From positions 186,001-250,000 of the forward strand of contig OZ037833.1 of assembly GCA_964035575.1 (NCBI GenBank): a DNA stretch of 64,000 bases, given 5' to 3'. Shown in pieces: positions 31,380-41,292 of this stretch (its first letter is position 1; every line of letters begins with the position of its first letter). Source of the DNA: Rhynchopus sp. YZ270_cl-10. Taxonomy: Eukaryota; Euglenozoa; Diplonemea; Diplonemida; Diplonemidae. The notes beneath the pieces were generated by a model, which did no database searches, was not told the origin of the DNA, and saw nothing but the letters and a program-made list of their open reading frames with translations. The translations under genes and the position numbers were made by a program.

Positions 31380-31690
31380 CGCAAAAAGACTATAAACGGG
31401 AGGGGGGAAAATAAAAAAGAAGGGTTGGAAATACAAAAAACCCTCTCGTGAACAGTGTACTTTGGTACAATGGCCGGCTGTACTGGGGGTAGGCACTCAA
31501 CCAATAAAGGTTGGTTGTTGTTCCACTTTTTTCTTCTTCGACTTGATTTACGGTTTGAATGTTTGCCTGAAGTGCAGAAAATGTTGTGGAACACAGGGCA
31601 GCAAAGAGGGGGGGGAAACAAGCGGGGAGGGATACGCAGACGGCGCGACTGTTCACGAGGGTCTCGAGCATTTTGTCAAATACTATGTGT
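31380..31690. repeat. Composite of dispersed families A and G
   Basis: 31425-31478 is a family A copy (ggaaatacaaaaaaccctct, then gtgtactttggtacaatggc). 31521-31690 is the direct copy of family G, seen inverted at 20938-21110. Their juxtaposition suggests both belong to one longer element. Confidence 0.7.
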
Positions 31691-31754
31691 TTACTAAAAA
31701 GACCTTATTTGCATTTTTGAGATCCACGATTGAGATTCACGGCATTAATGTAGT

Positions 31755-31945
31755 CAAGTCTCTGTTGATTCTATAAACGGGGGTGGGAAAAATCACGAAT
31801 AGAAAAATGGGGGAGATATTGAAAGTAAAGTTGATAGTGCAAACGCCTCGGGGACGCAGGCACTGACACTCCATGGGTTATCGAACCCCCCGGAGTGTTG
31901 CGCTTGGGAAAAGTTGGAACGCTTCCTCACCCAGATCACACAGTG
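31755..31945. repeat. Longest copy of dispersed families B and C
   Basis: Runs from ctctgttgattctataaacg through gatagtgcaaacgcctcgg and gggttatcgaacccccc to agttggaacgcttcctcacc. Other copies hold only one half: 41126-41238, 42421-42536 and 49975-50082 lack the middle (C) block, while 41822-41863, 34288-34323 and 56093-56140 carry C alone. On the minus strand ggttcgataacc resembles a polymerase III box B, which would suit a SINE, but no convincing box A was found. Confidence 0.7.
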
Positions 31946-32097
31946 TTTTTTGAAAAATATAATAAATCCTAAAGTTCAAGATCGAACTGAGAGAAGAAAA
32001 CCCCAAACCCTCCCAGACCACATGGTCAACCTGTGGTAGGAGAAGCGGTGGTAGTGAGGAGCACGAGAATCGTCTTTCGCGTAGACTAAAAGATTTC

Positions 32098-33892
32098 CTA
32101 AGATATGACACAGGGTTTTACAGGTTGCCGTTTCTTTACACTTCTGAGCACAACGTCGCTGCAATCGTTTCTGTGTACAGTCCGCAAAAATGGACATAAC
32201 TCCAAGAAGTCGTTCCCAATCGAAGTGACTGCTTTCATGCCTGAGAGGTCCACAGTTGACAACGCTCTGCAGTTATATAGGAAGCCGATCCCAATCGAAG
32301 TGACTGCTTGCATGCCTGTGAGGTCAACAGTCGACAATGCTGGGCACTTAAATATGAAGCCGTCCCCGATCGAAGTGACTGCTTGCAGGCCTGAGAGTCT
32401 AACAGTCGAAAACCCTGACTCAGATAGGAAGCAGTTCCCAATCGAAGCGAGTGCTTTCATGCCTGTGAGGTCAACAGTCGACAACGTGGTGCACCTGCGT
32501 AGGAAGTCGTTCCCGATCGCGGTGACTGCTTTCATGCCTGTGAGGTCAACAGTCGACAACGCTGTGCAACCAGCTAGGAAGCCGTTCCCAATCGAGGTGA
32601 CTGCTTGCATGCCTGAGAGCTCAACAGTCGACAACATTGTACAGTAAGCGAGGAACGAGTGCCCAATTGCGGTGACGAAGGGCAACTTTGATAGGTCCAG
32701 TGTGGTGTCGCAGTGAGGAAGGGAAGTGTCACGAATGTCATCCACAATCGACACGCAACTGGAAACAATGCACGTTACTGCACTATACTCGAAGAAATAG
32801 TCTGGGATCGCAGTCACAACTTCTGCCTGCAGAAGCAAGGAAGCCACCTTCGGATCGGTCACCTTCTTCAACCTTTCATCTGTGATGTTGGTCTCACCCA
32901 GTGCATGAAGTGCTGCTATGGCCTCGTATTTCGTCGTTTTCGTCAGTACTACTTTGTCCCCAGCACTCAGTTCTGTGATGTCCTCCCCTTCCTCCTTCCC
33001 GAAGCCCATATGAAAGCTGTCTTCGGCCAACCCCGTTGCTGTCGCCACCTTCCGACGCAGGGCCTCCGTTGTGTCATCCTCACCCACCTCGATCACATGC
33101 TCCGTTTCGTCATACCCAGGGCGTTCGCCCCGGGGCGAAAAATATTTTTTTTCGTTAAAAAAATCTTTTCCTGAAAAAATGACATTTTATTTCGCCCCAG
33201 GGCTTCGCACCACCGGGGCGAAACCCTGTATAAATAAATAAATAAATAAAAAAAGGGGGAAAAAAAAAAAAAAAGAGAGAGAGAGAGATTTCTCCCCACC
33301 ACCCTGTAGACCCCCCCGGAGGGGGGGTCGTAGAGGGGTGTCCACTGTACTCAAAATCATCCGCAAACCCGCCTGCCGTGAGAGGAAGTTTCCCCAGCAC
33401 TCCCGCTCGCTCCTCAATCCTGCAGTCTGCTGAAGGTGTACCGTACCCCCTGTTATAGAAGGTGTCACTGCTCGTGTCAACTCTACTTTCAACGGCAGAG
33501 AGTTGAAAATAATCAAAATAAGGATGAAGTCTCATATGACAGATGCCTCTCTTGTACATCTGTTTGATTAAACAACACAAAGAGACCCTCAGTGAGGGGG
33601 GATTGATGAAATTCTCCATCGTTTTGCTGGTTTTAGTTTCAGGAAAGTTCAGCTGTAATATCACTTGTGCTGGGGAAGGGATCACGCGCAAATCGCAAAT
33701 TTTTTTTGACCATTCAGTACCAGGGATTCACCCCACGAACTAACTTCTCTCCGGCGGGAAAATTTTTTTTGACCTATTTTAAGCACTAGTAAAAAAACGA
33801 AAATTTCGGGGTTTTTGGCATTTCGCCACGATCAGGAAAAAACGATGGCGATAGCGAACGCCCTGGTCATACCCCTGTATCGTCACATCCAT
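32098..33892 (-). pseudogene. Ubiquitin-like/leucine-rich-repeat gene, copy 2, interrupted by a transposon
   Basis: The ATG at 33892 begins MDVTIQGYD, then a 749-bp element (33117-33865) interrupts codon 9-10, and the frame resumes at 33116 with the rest of the ubiquitin-like domain (HVIEVGEDDTTEALRRKVAT). Seven 25-residue LRR units follow, one shortened to 24. The C-terminus (CSDVVLRSVKKRQPVKPCVI) is unrelated to that of copy 3. Apart from the insertion the frame is open, so the gene was probably functional until a recent insertion. Read straight through, translation ends inside the element after about 37 residues. The 5' flank (33893-34030) matches that of copy 3. Confidence 0.85.
33117..33865. 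mobile_element. hAT-like non-autonomous DNA transposon, 749 bp
   Basis: The ends are inverted copies starting CAGGGCGTTCGC. It is flanked by an exact 8-bp duplication GTCATACC (33109-33116 and 33866-33873). The uninterrupted paralog at 35.66 kb has this 8-mer once, so the empty site is known. An 8-bp duplication and CAGGG termini are hallmarks of the hAT superfamily. No transposase is present; the interior is low-complexity with a run of aaataaataaata and gagagaga. Confidence 0.93.
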
Positions 33893-34030
33893 TTCTTGTG
33901 TCTTTCTCTGTTTCACGTTGTGAAGGCGTGGAGGAGGTGTTTTTGTGGCAATAAAACAAGACAAATCAAAAGGGGTATTTAGCAGTAGGTTTGAGAGCCT
34001 GGGAAGCGCTGATCCTTTTCTCTGAAGAAA
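33893..34030. repeat. Duplicated 5' flank of the LRR genes
   Basis: About 135 bp upstream of copy 2 matches 35690-35830 upstream of copy 3 (gtgaaggcgtggaggaggtg, cctgggaagcgctgatcctt). The duplication therefore included whatever processing or promoter signals lie here. Confidence 0.8.
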
Positions 34031-34039
34031 CCCTGGGCT

Positions 34040-34550
34040 TATGCGGAAAAACAGGTCACATCACAGAACCGCCAATAAAAAGAAAACTGAAAGCTTTAAA
34101 CATGAATATGCCTCTCGTGTACACATCAAAAAAATAAGAAAGTGTTTTTTTCTCATAAGAAGCTGGTTGAAAAATATGGGAACGTTTCCCGAACACGTCG
34201 CGTGTCTCAATAGGTTAGAAAAAATCGGAAGTGAGAACCACACAAGAAAAGAGAAAAGGGACGGGGGGGAAAGAAACGTTGACACATAAAGTGAAATTGC
34301 AAACGCCTCTGGGACGCAGGCATAAAGCCTCCTAAGTGTCTCGCGGGAACTAAAGGGTTTAATCGCATTTTTGGTCCCCAAAACCCGGACATAGTAATCC
34401 CGTTCTTCAAATGTGTGCTCCACAAATATCTGCTCCACTTCTCAAGTTCTGCCTTGAGACGCTTGTACTCTGCCGCCAACTGCAAGTTCTGAGTGACGAT
34501 TTTCGTTCATCCGCATCGCCAAGTTGTGCTCCTCCCATATCTTATGCATA
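34040..34550. other. Gene-free stretch with repeat C copy
   Basis: No gene. A family C copy lies at 34288-34323 (caaacgcctctgggacgcag). A gaatatgcctctcgtgtacac motif at about 34100 recurs in variant form at 26350, 33540 and 50980. Confidence 0.5.
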
Positions 34551-35684
34551 TCAGCCTGCAGGTCTTACTGTGTCCGTGCTGCTGGCTCTGCTGGCTGCGG
34601 CACCATCGGCTTCGCCATCATAGCATGCGTCAACTTCTTCTATTCCACTGTCGACAACGATGTGCACGTTGCGAGGAAGCCGTCCAGCCAAAGTGACTGC
34701 TTGCATGTCTGTGAGGGCAACAGTCGACAATGCTGTGCAGTCAGATAGGCAGTCGTCCCCGATCGAAGTGAGTGCTTGCATGCCTGTGAGGTCAACATTC
34801 GACAATGCTGTGCAATTAGCTAAGAAAGTGTTCCCAATCGAAGTGACTGCTTTCATTCCTGTGAAATCAACAGTCGACAACGTCGTGCAATTAGTTAAGA
34901 AGTGGTTCCCGATCGAAGTGACTGCTGGCATGCCTGTGAGGTCAACATTTGACAATGCTCTGCAATTAGTTAAGAAGTAGTCCCCGATCGAAGTGACTGC
35001 CTTCATGCCTGTGAAATCAACAGTCGACAACGTACTGCAATTCATTAAGAAGAAGTCCCCTATCGAAGTGAGTGCTTTCATGCCTGTGAGGTCAACAGTC
35101 GACAATGCCCTGCAATTCATTAAGAAGCCGTCCCTGATCGAAGTGACTGCCTGCATGCCTGAGAGCTCAACAGTCGACAACATTGTACAGCTAGCTAGGA
35201 ACCGGTTCCCAATCACGGTGATGAAGGGCAATTTTGGCAGGTCCAGTATGGTGTCGCAGTGAGGAAGGGAAGTGTCACGAATGTCATCCACAATCGACAC
35301 ACAACTGGAACCAATGCACGTTACTGCACTTCTCTGGAAGAAATAGTCTGGGATCGCAGTCACAACTTCTGCCTGCAGAAGCAAGGAAGCCACCTTCGGA
35401 TCGGTCACCTTCTTCAACCTTTCATCTGTGATGTTGGTCTCACCCAGTGCATGAAGTGCTGCTATGGCCTCGTATTTCGTCGTTTTCGTCAGTACTACTT
35501 TGTCCCCAGCACTCAGTTCTGTGATGTCCTCCCCTTCCTCCTTCCCTCCGAAGCCCATATGAAAGCTGTCTTCGGCCAACCCCGTTGCTGTCGCCACCTT
35601 CCGACGCAGGGCCTCCGTTGTGTCATCCTCACCCACCTCGATCACATGCTCCGTTTCGTCATACCCCTGTATCGTCACATCCAT
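34551..35684 (-). CDS. Ubiquitin-like/leucine-rich-repeat protein, intact copy 3
   Basis: 377 residues. Residues 1-68 (MDVTIQGYDETEHVIEVGED onward) form a beta-grasp, ubiquitin-like domain: two opening strands, helix TTEALRRKVATATG and a closing GDKVVLTK strand. A helical linker follows, then from about residue 170 seven LRR units of 25 residues with consensus AVTSIGxxFLxNCxxLSTVDLTGM, the BspA-like (LRR_5) type, which makes a solenoid suited to protein binding. The tail is acidic and Ala/Ser-rich. There is no signal peptide, so the protein is probably cytosolic. The unit is also conserved as a 75-bp DNA repeat, so copy number can change by slippage or conversion. The combination is not one I can name. 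ATG at 35684 is first in frame. Confidence 0.85.
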   Translation of the reverse strand: MDVTIQGYDETEHVIEVGEDDTTEALRRKVATATGLAEDSFHMGFGGKEEGEDITELSAGDKVVLTKTTKYEAIAALHALGETNITDERLKKVTDPKVASLLLQAEVVTAIPDYFFQRSAVTCIGSSCVSIVDDIRDTSLPHCDTILDLPKLPFITVIGNRFLASCTMLSTVELSGMQAVTSIRDGFLMNCRALSTVDLTGMKALTSIGDFFLMNCSTLSTVDFTGMKAVTSIGDYFLTNCRALSNVDLTGMPAVTSIGNHFLTNCTTLSTVDFTGMKAVTSIGNTFLANCTALSNVDLTGMQALTSIGDDCLSDCTALSTVALTDMQAVTLAGRLPRNVHIVVDSGIEEVDACYDGEADGAAASRASSTDTVRPAG

Positions 35685-35689
35685 TTTTG

Positions 35690-37681
35690 TGTGTCTTTCT
35701 CTGTTTCTTTACGTTGTGAAGGCGTGGAGGAGGTGTTTTTGTGGCAATAAAACAAGACAAATCAAAAGTATTTAGCAGTAGGTTTGAGAGCCTGGGAAGC
35801 GCTGATCCTTTTCTCTTGAAGAAACCCGTGCGAGTGGTTTTTTGAAAACTTGGTTGTTTTAGTGACAACCGAAGATGGACTCCATAAGATATTATTTTCC
35901 CATAAGAATCGTAGTCCATTCGGGTTTTTCATTTCGAGGGGGGCGGTAAAAATGACTAATTTTTACCAATAAAAAGTTGTTTTTTACCTGCGCCAGAATT
36001 TTCCCCCCGCTGCGCCACCCAATCATTATACTAGAGAGACCATAGTATCACACACATAATCACACAACAACTCACCACACACTGAGACGTACAAACAGTG
36101 CGTGCCTTGCAGCAGATGTTCCGGTACGACGTCGTCACAGTTGAAGAGACATTACGCATGGCAAGGTGAGAAAACTGTGTCGCTCTACGTGGACAACTCT
36201 GTTCAGAACATAAACCAAATGCGCGTCTCCCTGCAAGTCTTGGTTTGTAATCCCAAAAAATCCAAAAAATCCCAGGAGTGTAAACCGCCCCCCTCCGACC
36301 CCCTTAGAAAAAAACACTGACAGTCTTTCTGGAAAAAAAAATTATGTGTTGCGTGTTTCTTCTCAGAGGTTGGTGTGTTGTCCCTGTTCGTTGTGGCCAG
36401 GTCCTCCCAATTGCTTTTTCTCTTTTTCCCCACTCCAGCACAAAAACCCACACCAGAGAAAAAAAACATGTCACCAAGAGGAGTCATACGTTGCAAGGCT
36501 GTATGTAATGAGGAAGCGCAGGAACGCCAGAAGAATTGCATCATCGCGGGCTACGTCGACCTTTTTATTTATAAAAAGGAGACAAGCACCATAGCATGGT
36601 GTAATGAAGCAGACCCTCAGCGCCACCTTCAACCTGCCGTTGCCAGCGAGGAAGACAGGCGACGCATACGAGAGGTTGTGTGCTGCCACGGCTGAGGGAC
36701 TTGACCACCACAGTGGATATGGCTTTGTTGTACAAAGCAAACGCTTCCGAAGGTCAAAAAAAATCCCGCACAACGGAACAAATGACATCTGGCCGAACAC
36801 AACGTACGCGAAAGCAACGGACGAGCGCCGTTGCTAGACTGTTGCAGTTGAAACAGGGTGTGCCGAGGTGGTTAACTCGAACCCCCTGTCTCGTGGGTAA
36901 CAAAATCGAGTACACGCTCACCAGAGACGTGCCGAGCACATTGCAGCCGGTGGGAGAATACTCAGGGTCTTATGAGACGCCAGATCATGTGAGACCTGAC
37001 CAGGCAGCAAGGATGTGTGTAGAGGGTGTCGGCGGTATCACGTACATCAGCGTCCCCGTTATCTGTACAACCCCTCGGCCACAGTGACGCGGCGAAAGAA
37101 CATCAACAAAAGGGAAGACGGCAAAAGGGGGGGAACCAAAGTGAACTGCATGTCTTTATCGCAAAGGGTTTGGGGCCCAGACTGTCCAAAAGTCACACTT
37201 AGTGTCCAGACTGTCCTTATCCCTTAAAAGGTGGATGGAAAGGAAGGAGGGAAAGAGGGGGGGGTTGTCTTTGTTGTCTCGAATCTCCATATTTATGTTG
37301 AACATTAGTGAGAAGGGGGGGATGGTAAATGGTAACGATGGCAGTCGTGATGGCAGAAGCCACCTTGCTGCAGTCTTCAGTGGTGGGGGGGGTTGTGGTT
37401 TCCTACCCTTTAGGGAGGGTACGCAGGGGATAAGGACAAAAGTTTAAAAGTCTTTCCCCCCCAAAAAAAGAGAGCATCGGACGAAAGAAAGAAAACGAAC
37501 CATTTTTTACAGTGCGATAAACAGCCTCTGTGGTGGTGGTGTGTCTGCTGTGGTTTTTGTGTGCAATGACTCACCTAAAGGGTGTGTTTGTCTGGTTGCG
37601 GTTGTCGAGGTTCCAGCATCGTTCCATCATGAACAGGAAGGTTTCGTCATCCTGTATCCGTGCACTCACACCTGTTGTGTT
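35690..37681. other. Gene-free stretch, partly decayed coding sequence
   Basis: 35690-35830 repeats the 5' flank seen upstream of copy 2. From about 36100 to 37090 plus-strand protein-like pieces occur in several frames (for example HHSGYGFVVQSKRF, GNKIEYTLTRDVPSTLQPVG). 37500-37681 should be the original 3' flank of the DM10 gene at 39587-40636. Confidence 0.45.
36100..37090 (+). pseudogene. Decayed coding sequence, unidentified
   Basis: Successive coding-like segments on the plus strand, including KTVSLYVDNSVQNINQMRVS, EEAQERQKNCIIAGYVDLFI and GEYSGSYETPDHVRPDQAAR, without a continuous frame. I do not recognise the family; it is not assigned to any class of mobile element. Confidence 0.35.
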
Positions 37682-37688
37682 ATTTTAT

Positions 37689-39588
37689 AGGGAAATAGTC
37701 AGATTTACCCTACCCTATTTTGAAAAAGTTCAGACTTGCCCGAAATAAGTTCAGACTTGCCCTAAAAGTGTTTTTAGGGCAAGTCTGAACTTATTTCGGG
37801 CAAGTCTGAACTTATTTTTAGGGCAAACACTTTTTTTAGGGCAAGTCTGAACTTTTTTAGGGCAAGTCTGAACTTTTTTAGGGCAACCCTGCACTTATTT
37901 ATTGGGCAAGCTGGGGGCTCTTGGGTTACAGAGCCCGGCGGTCGTCGTTTTTGCGTTTCTGTTTAGGGCACGTATGGGCTATTCGCGACGAGTCCTGGTA
38001 GTGAAATGAGCAACCTATGGTATGGAGCTTTTTTTCCATGCAACTGAATTTCCTCGTGTCCAGGACACCCCACTTTCCGAGCAAAATTAAATAATGACAC
38101 AAATGGGAGGGGAAAACCCTCTGACCTTTATCATCACTCTAAAAAACTCTCAGGTACCGCACCGCAGTACCGCACCACGATCCGAGACCCGTACAGAACA
38201 GAGACCAGAAAAAAGACTTCCGCACCCAAACGCGACTCCTCATAGAACACGACGTAGTAGTAACAAAAAAAAAATACCGATTACTGCAGTAAGTACAAAG
38301 CCTTTGGGCGACATTGTACAGGTCCTACATCATGTACGTAAAATTGTCGATACAACCAAAGAAAAGCATAGTGGTGCACCCTCGGGTGTCTGCACTACTG
38401 CAACAACTATTTCTATAGCTACAGTTTCCTCACCTCTACCTTTAACTTTTTATACGAGGATGTAATTCTCCGGGATTACTCCGCGATTGTCGTCACAACA
38501 AAAAAGTCCAGAGGACTTGTTGGTCGCCTTACTCATTTGGATCAACGGTATGTATATGCTACTCATTACAATGTTAGCCACTTCTATTGCCAGACACCGG
38601 GGCAAATAGTAAGTGCAAGAAAACTGCTTTTTGGAAACCAGGAAAACATGATGGACACTCCACTCCACGTGCGGACATGTTTGGCACTTCTGCATGCGTG
38701 CAGTATCCAAATGTGTCCCCGTGGGAACAAAGTGATAAAGATGTGTCCACTGTGTACAGGGAAAAAACTTTGCGCTCCCCCGGACAGTGCACAATTCAAC
38801 CCCTTGTGGGTGGTCTTGTTGCCTTTTGGAACAACAACAATTTTTCCACGTTGTTGCATTTTGGCCAGGCATGCTCTTGAAAGCATGACAATTTGATTGC
38901 GTATGGACAAAGCAAATAACCAAGTATGAATTCTGAGTTGAAATGTGAGAGATGTTGTGGGAAGGGGAGTTCGCTCCTTTCAACGATGACCTCGTTGTTC
39001 TTCAATAGGCATGTCTTAACCGACCACATAAATAAAATTGTGCCGGCCTCGAAGGATTCTAAGCAAACCCGCGTGGTAGCTAAACACTGACTCTCTCTCA
39101 ATTCAACAAAGAAGGAATACTTGGTAATTTGTGGAGCACCCGTGCATGAAAATTGTAAAACTTTGCGCCCCACGTTGCCCCAGAACACGGCTTCCTTTGT
39201 AACCGGTTCTGGCCCAACGTGGACTGCCTGTTCACCCTTTCCGGGTGGCTGGTGGTTTCTGGCATCAATTTTTGGGCTCCGGCTCGGTTAGGCATTTTAG
39301 GGCAATAAAACAAGTCATACCACATGGGGCCCCAAGAGTGCCCCAGCCAAAGTGGCCTGACTTGTTGCCCTAAAATAAGTTCAGACTTACCCTAAAAATA
39401 AGTTCAGACTTGCCCTAAAAAAGTTCAGACTTGCCCTAAAAAAGTTCAGACTTGCCCTAAAAAAAGTGTTTGCCCTAAAAATAAGTTCAGACTTGCCCTA
39501 AAAACACTTTTAGGGCAAGTCTGAACTTTTTCATAGGGCAAGTCTGAACTTTTTCAAAATAGGGTAGGGTAAGTCTGACTATCTCCCT
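37689..39588. mobile_element. 1.9 kb terminal-inverted-repeat DNA transposon
   Basis: The inverted ends are about 230 bp, starting agggaaatagtcag / agggagatagtcag, and are built from repeated ttagggcaagtctgaactt motifs in both orientations. It is flanked by a 7-bp direct repeat ATTTTAT (37682-37688 and 39589-39595). The interior (about 38100-39350) has plus-strand coding-like pieces such as LLFGNQENMMDTPLHVRTCL but no intact transposase, and a family E copy at 38291-38370. Superfamily not assigned. It inserted exactly into the stop codon of the minus-strand DM10 gene. Confidence 0.9.
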
Positions 39589-40636
39589 ATTTTATATTTT
39601 TTTTTGACAATTTTTTGGAGTACTGTAGCTTACAAGACACAGTCTTCACTGATATTTTTTTTTGTACCACTTCGCATTTTTTTGATGGAAAATCAAAGAA
39701 TCGAAACCCATCATACATACCCGAATAATAGTCACGAAACTGAGCGTAAGATACCAGCCCTGTCGGCACGACACGCTGGAAGCAGGTGATAATCTTCTCG
39801 AGGATCTCATGCTCGCTACGCTCCCCTGCAAGCACCAGGGGATGGTACTTTGGACAGTAGAACTCTGCAAACTCCTTGAGCGTCACGACAAAGTCTTTGT
39901 TGTAGTCAACCTTCTTGAATGCCGCCACCACACACATCGTACGGTACTCATTGTCCACACCACAGGCCTCTGTGAGAAATGCATCCCAGGTGATGGTGCC
40001 ACGCATGCCCTTTAGCAGGGCGTAGGCCTCTTGGCCATTTGGGATTGCAAAGAGGGCGCGCTTCTGCCGTTCTACGTCTGCAATCGTGGTGGAACGCACT
40101 GCAGCCCGCTTTGCGCTGGCGGCGTCAAAGAGAAGCGTGCCGATTGCGAGGATAGACGACTTCTCCCACGTTGCTGCAGGCGGGCTTGCAGGCTGTCCAG
40201 AGGCGTCTGAGGCATGCTTCCGTGCATCCCCGGTCGTAGTGTAGGATAGCTTTGAGCCGTCAACGTCGGTGATGATGACTGCAGGTTTGCCCTGGGCCAG
40301 TTCGAGGCGGGTGCCAACAGTGAAGTCGTCTGTATAAAAATAGTCGCCGTCGGGCTTGAGATACACATCATCGGGGTAAATGCCAATAAGCTTTATGTTG
40401 TGCTCGCCAAGCCGTTGCACGTCTTTGATCTCGCTGATGTACATACTGCGGTGTCTGGGGAAGTATGCGCCGGTTACCTCGCGGTGTGCGTCTTGGCCGT
40501 CGTAGCCTGCAAGGCGGCCGCGAAACTTTAGGACGTTCAGTGGGTGCACCTTGGTCTCCTCCGAAAAGGTGTTCTTGTCGGCTGTGTTGTTCCGTGCGAA
40601 CCGTAGTCCACCTCCAAGGAGTCCGCTTGCAGCCAT
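39587..40636 (-). CDS. DM10 plus EF-hand protein (EFHC/RIB72-like)
   Basis: 349 residues. Residues about 33-131 match a DM10 domain: VLKFRGRLAGYDGQ, the EVTGAYFPRHRSMYISEI strand pair, and DDFTVGTRLELAQGKPAVII leading to DVDG, the usual 'DL.vG..i....r...i.D.D' end. An EF-hand loop is at 244-255 (DYNKDFVVTLKE). DM10 proteins with EF-hands (EFHC1/2, RIB72) are inner proteins of ciliary doublet microtubules; they normally have three DM10 domains, so this one-domain form is short. The TAG stop (39589-39587) uses T from the target site and AG from the transposon end; the uninterrupted site would read TAA at the same codon. A strong pyrimidine tract ending CAAACAG precedes the ATG at 40636. Confidence 0.85.
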   Translation of the reverse strand: MAASGLLGGGLRFARNNTADKNTFSEETKVHPLNVLKFRGRLAGYDGQDAHREVTGAYFPRHRSMYISEIKDVQRLGEHNIKLIGIYPDDVYLKPDGDYFYTDDFTVGTRLELAQGKPAVIITDVDGSKLSYTTTGDARKHASDASGQPASPPAATWEKSSILAIGTLLFDAASAKRAAVRSTTIADVERQKRALFAIPNGQEAYALLKGMRGTITWDAFLTEACGVDNEYRTMCVVAAFKKVDYNKDFVVTLKEFAEFYCPKYHPLVLAGERSEHEILEKIITCFQRVVPTGLVSYAQFRDYYSGMYDGFRFFDFPSKKCEVVQKKISVKTVSCKLQYSKKLSKKNIK

Positions 40637-40998
40637 TTTTTCTTGTTTTATTCTGTTTGGGGTGGAGGAGGGAAAGAGGGGGGAGAAGAAGCGGAAATAG
40701 TTGTGAAAATTGAATAGTTTGTGGGAGAGAGAAAGGGAGAGAGAGAGATAATGACCTTTGTTTTTGTTTCCTTTACCACTCCTGTTCTCTTCAAAACCTT
40801 GTTTTTTTCATTTTTTTCAGTATTCATTGTACCCCCCAAAGGGGATAAGCCACTCAGACACGGGGGGTGAGGGTGTTATGGTATTTTTTTTCCCCCCATT
40901 TTTTTGTTTTCACTTCCGGGATGTGATGTTTTTTTTTGTTTTTTACGTTTTTTCCCCCCCTCCCTTTTTGTGATAGTCTGTTGGAGTAATTTTGCTGC

Positions 40999-40999
<1 letters not shown>

Positions 41000-41048
<49 letters not shown>
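41000..41048. repeat. Poly(A) run of about 49 bases
   Basis: The longest homopolymer in the window. It could be the tail of a retroposed copy, but the sequence before it is T-rich and shows no gene relic. Confidence 0.85.
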
Positions 41049-41050
<2 letters not shown>

Positions 41051-41084
41051 AACCTTCTTTGCTGTTGTTGAGAGAACTGAGTCT

Positions 41085-41292
41085 TGATAAAATGCTTACG
41101 TTGTCAACGATAACATATTTTACAAAATCTTAACGTACACTCTCTGTTGATTCTAAAACGGGGGAGGGTAAAAAAGGCGTGAAAGGTAAATTGGGGAAGA
41201 GGTTGAAAAGTTGGAACGCTTCCTCACCCCAGATCACACCATCCACCAAGATAAAATACTTACGTTGTCAACGATAACATATTTTACAAAAA
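41085..41292. repeat. 43-bp direct repeats flanking a family B copy
   Basis: gataaaatgcttacgttgtc at 41087 and gataaaatacttacgttgtc at 41251 begin two 43-bp copies that end attttacaaaa. Between them lies 41126-41238, a family B copy (cttaacgtacactctctgtt to cctcaccccagatcacac), identical to 42421-42536. Confidence 0.8.

Noticed and set aside
31880-31900. tRNA gene suggested by ggttcgataacc on the minus strand
   Set aside because: No acceptor stem, no A box and no cloverleaf could be drawn; the motif recurs as part of a dispersed repeat.
33117-33865. The hAT-like insertion acting as a new intron, because the target repeat contains GTATGAC, similar to intron donors here
   Set aside because: Precise removal would need an AG directly before the second GTATGAC; the element ends in CCCTGG there, so no acceptor.
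41000-41048. Processed pseudogene marked by a poly(A) run
   Set aside because: No gene-like sequence precedes the run on the appropriate strand and no target duplication was seen.
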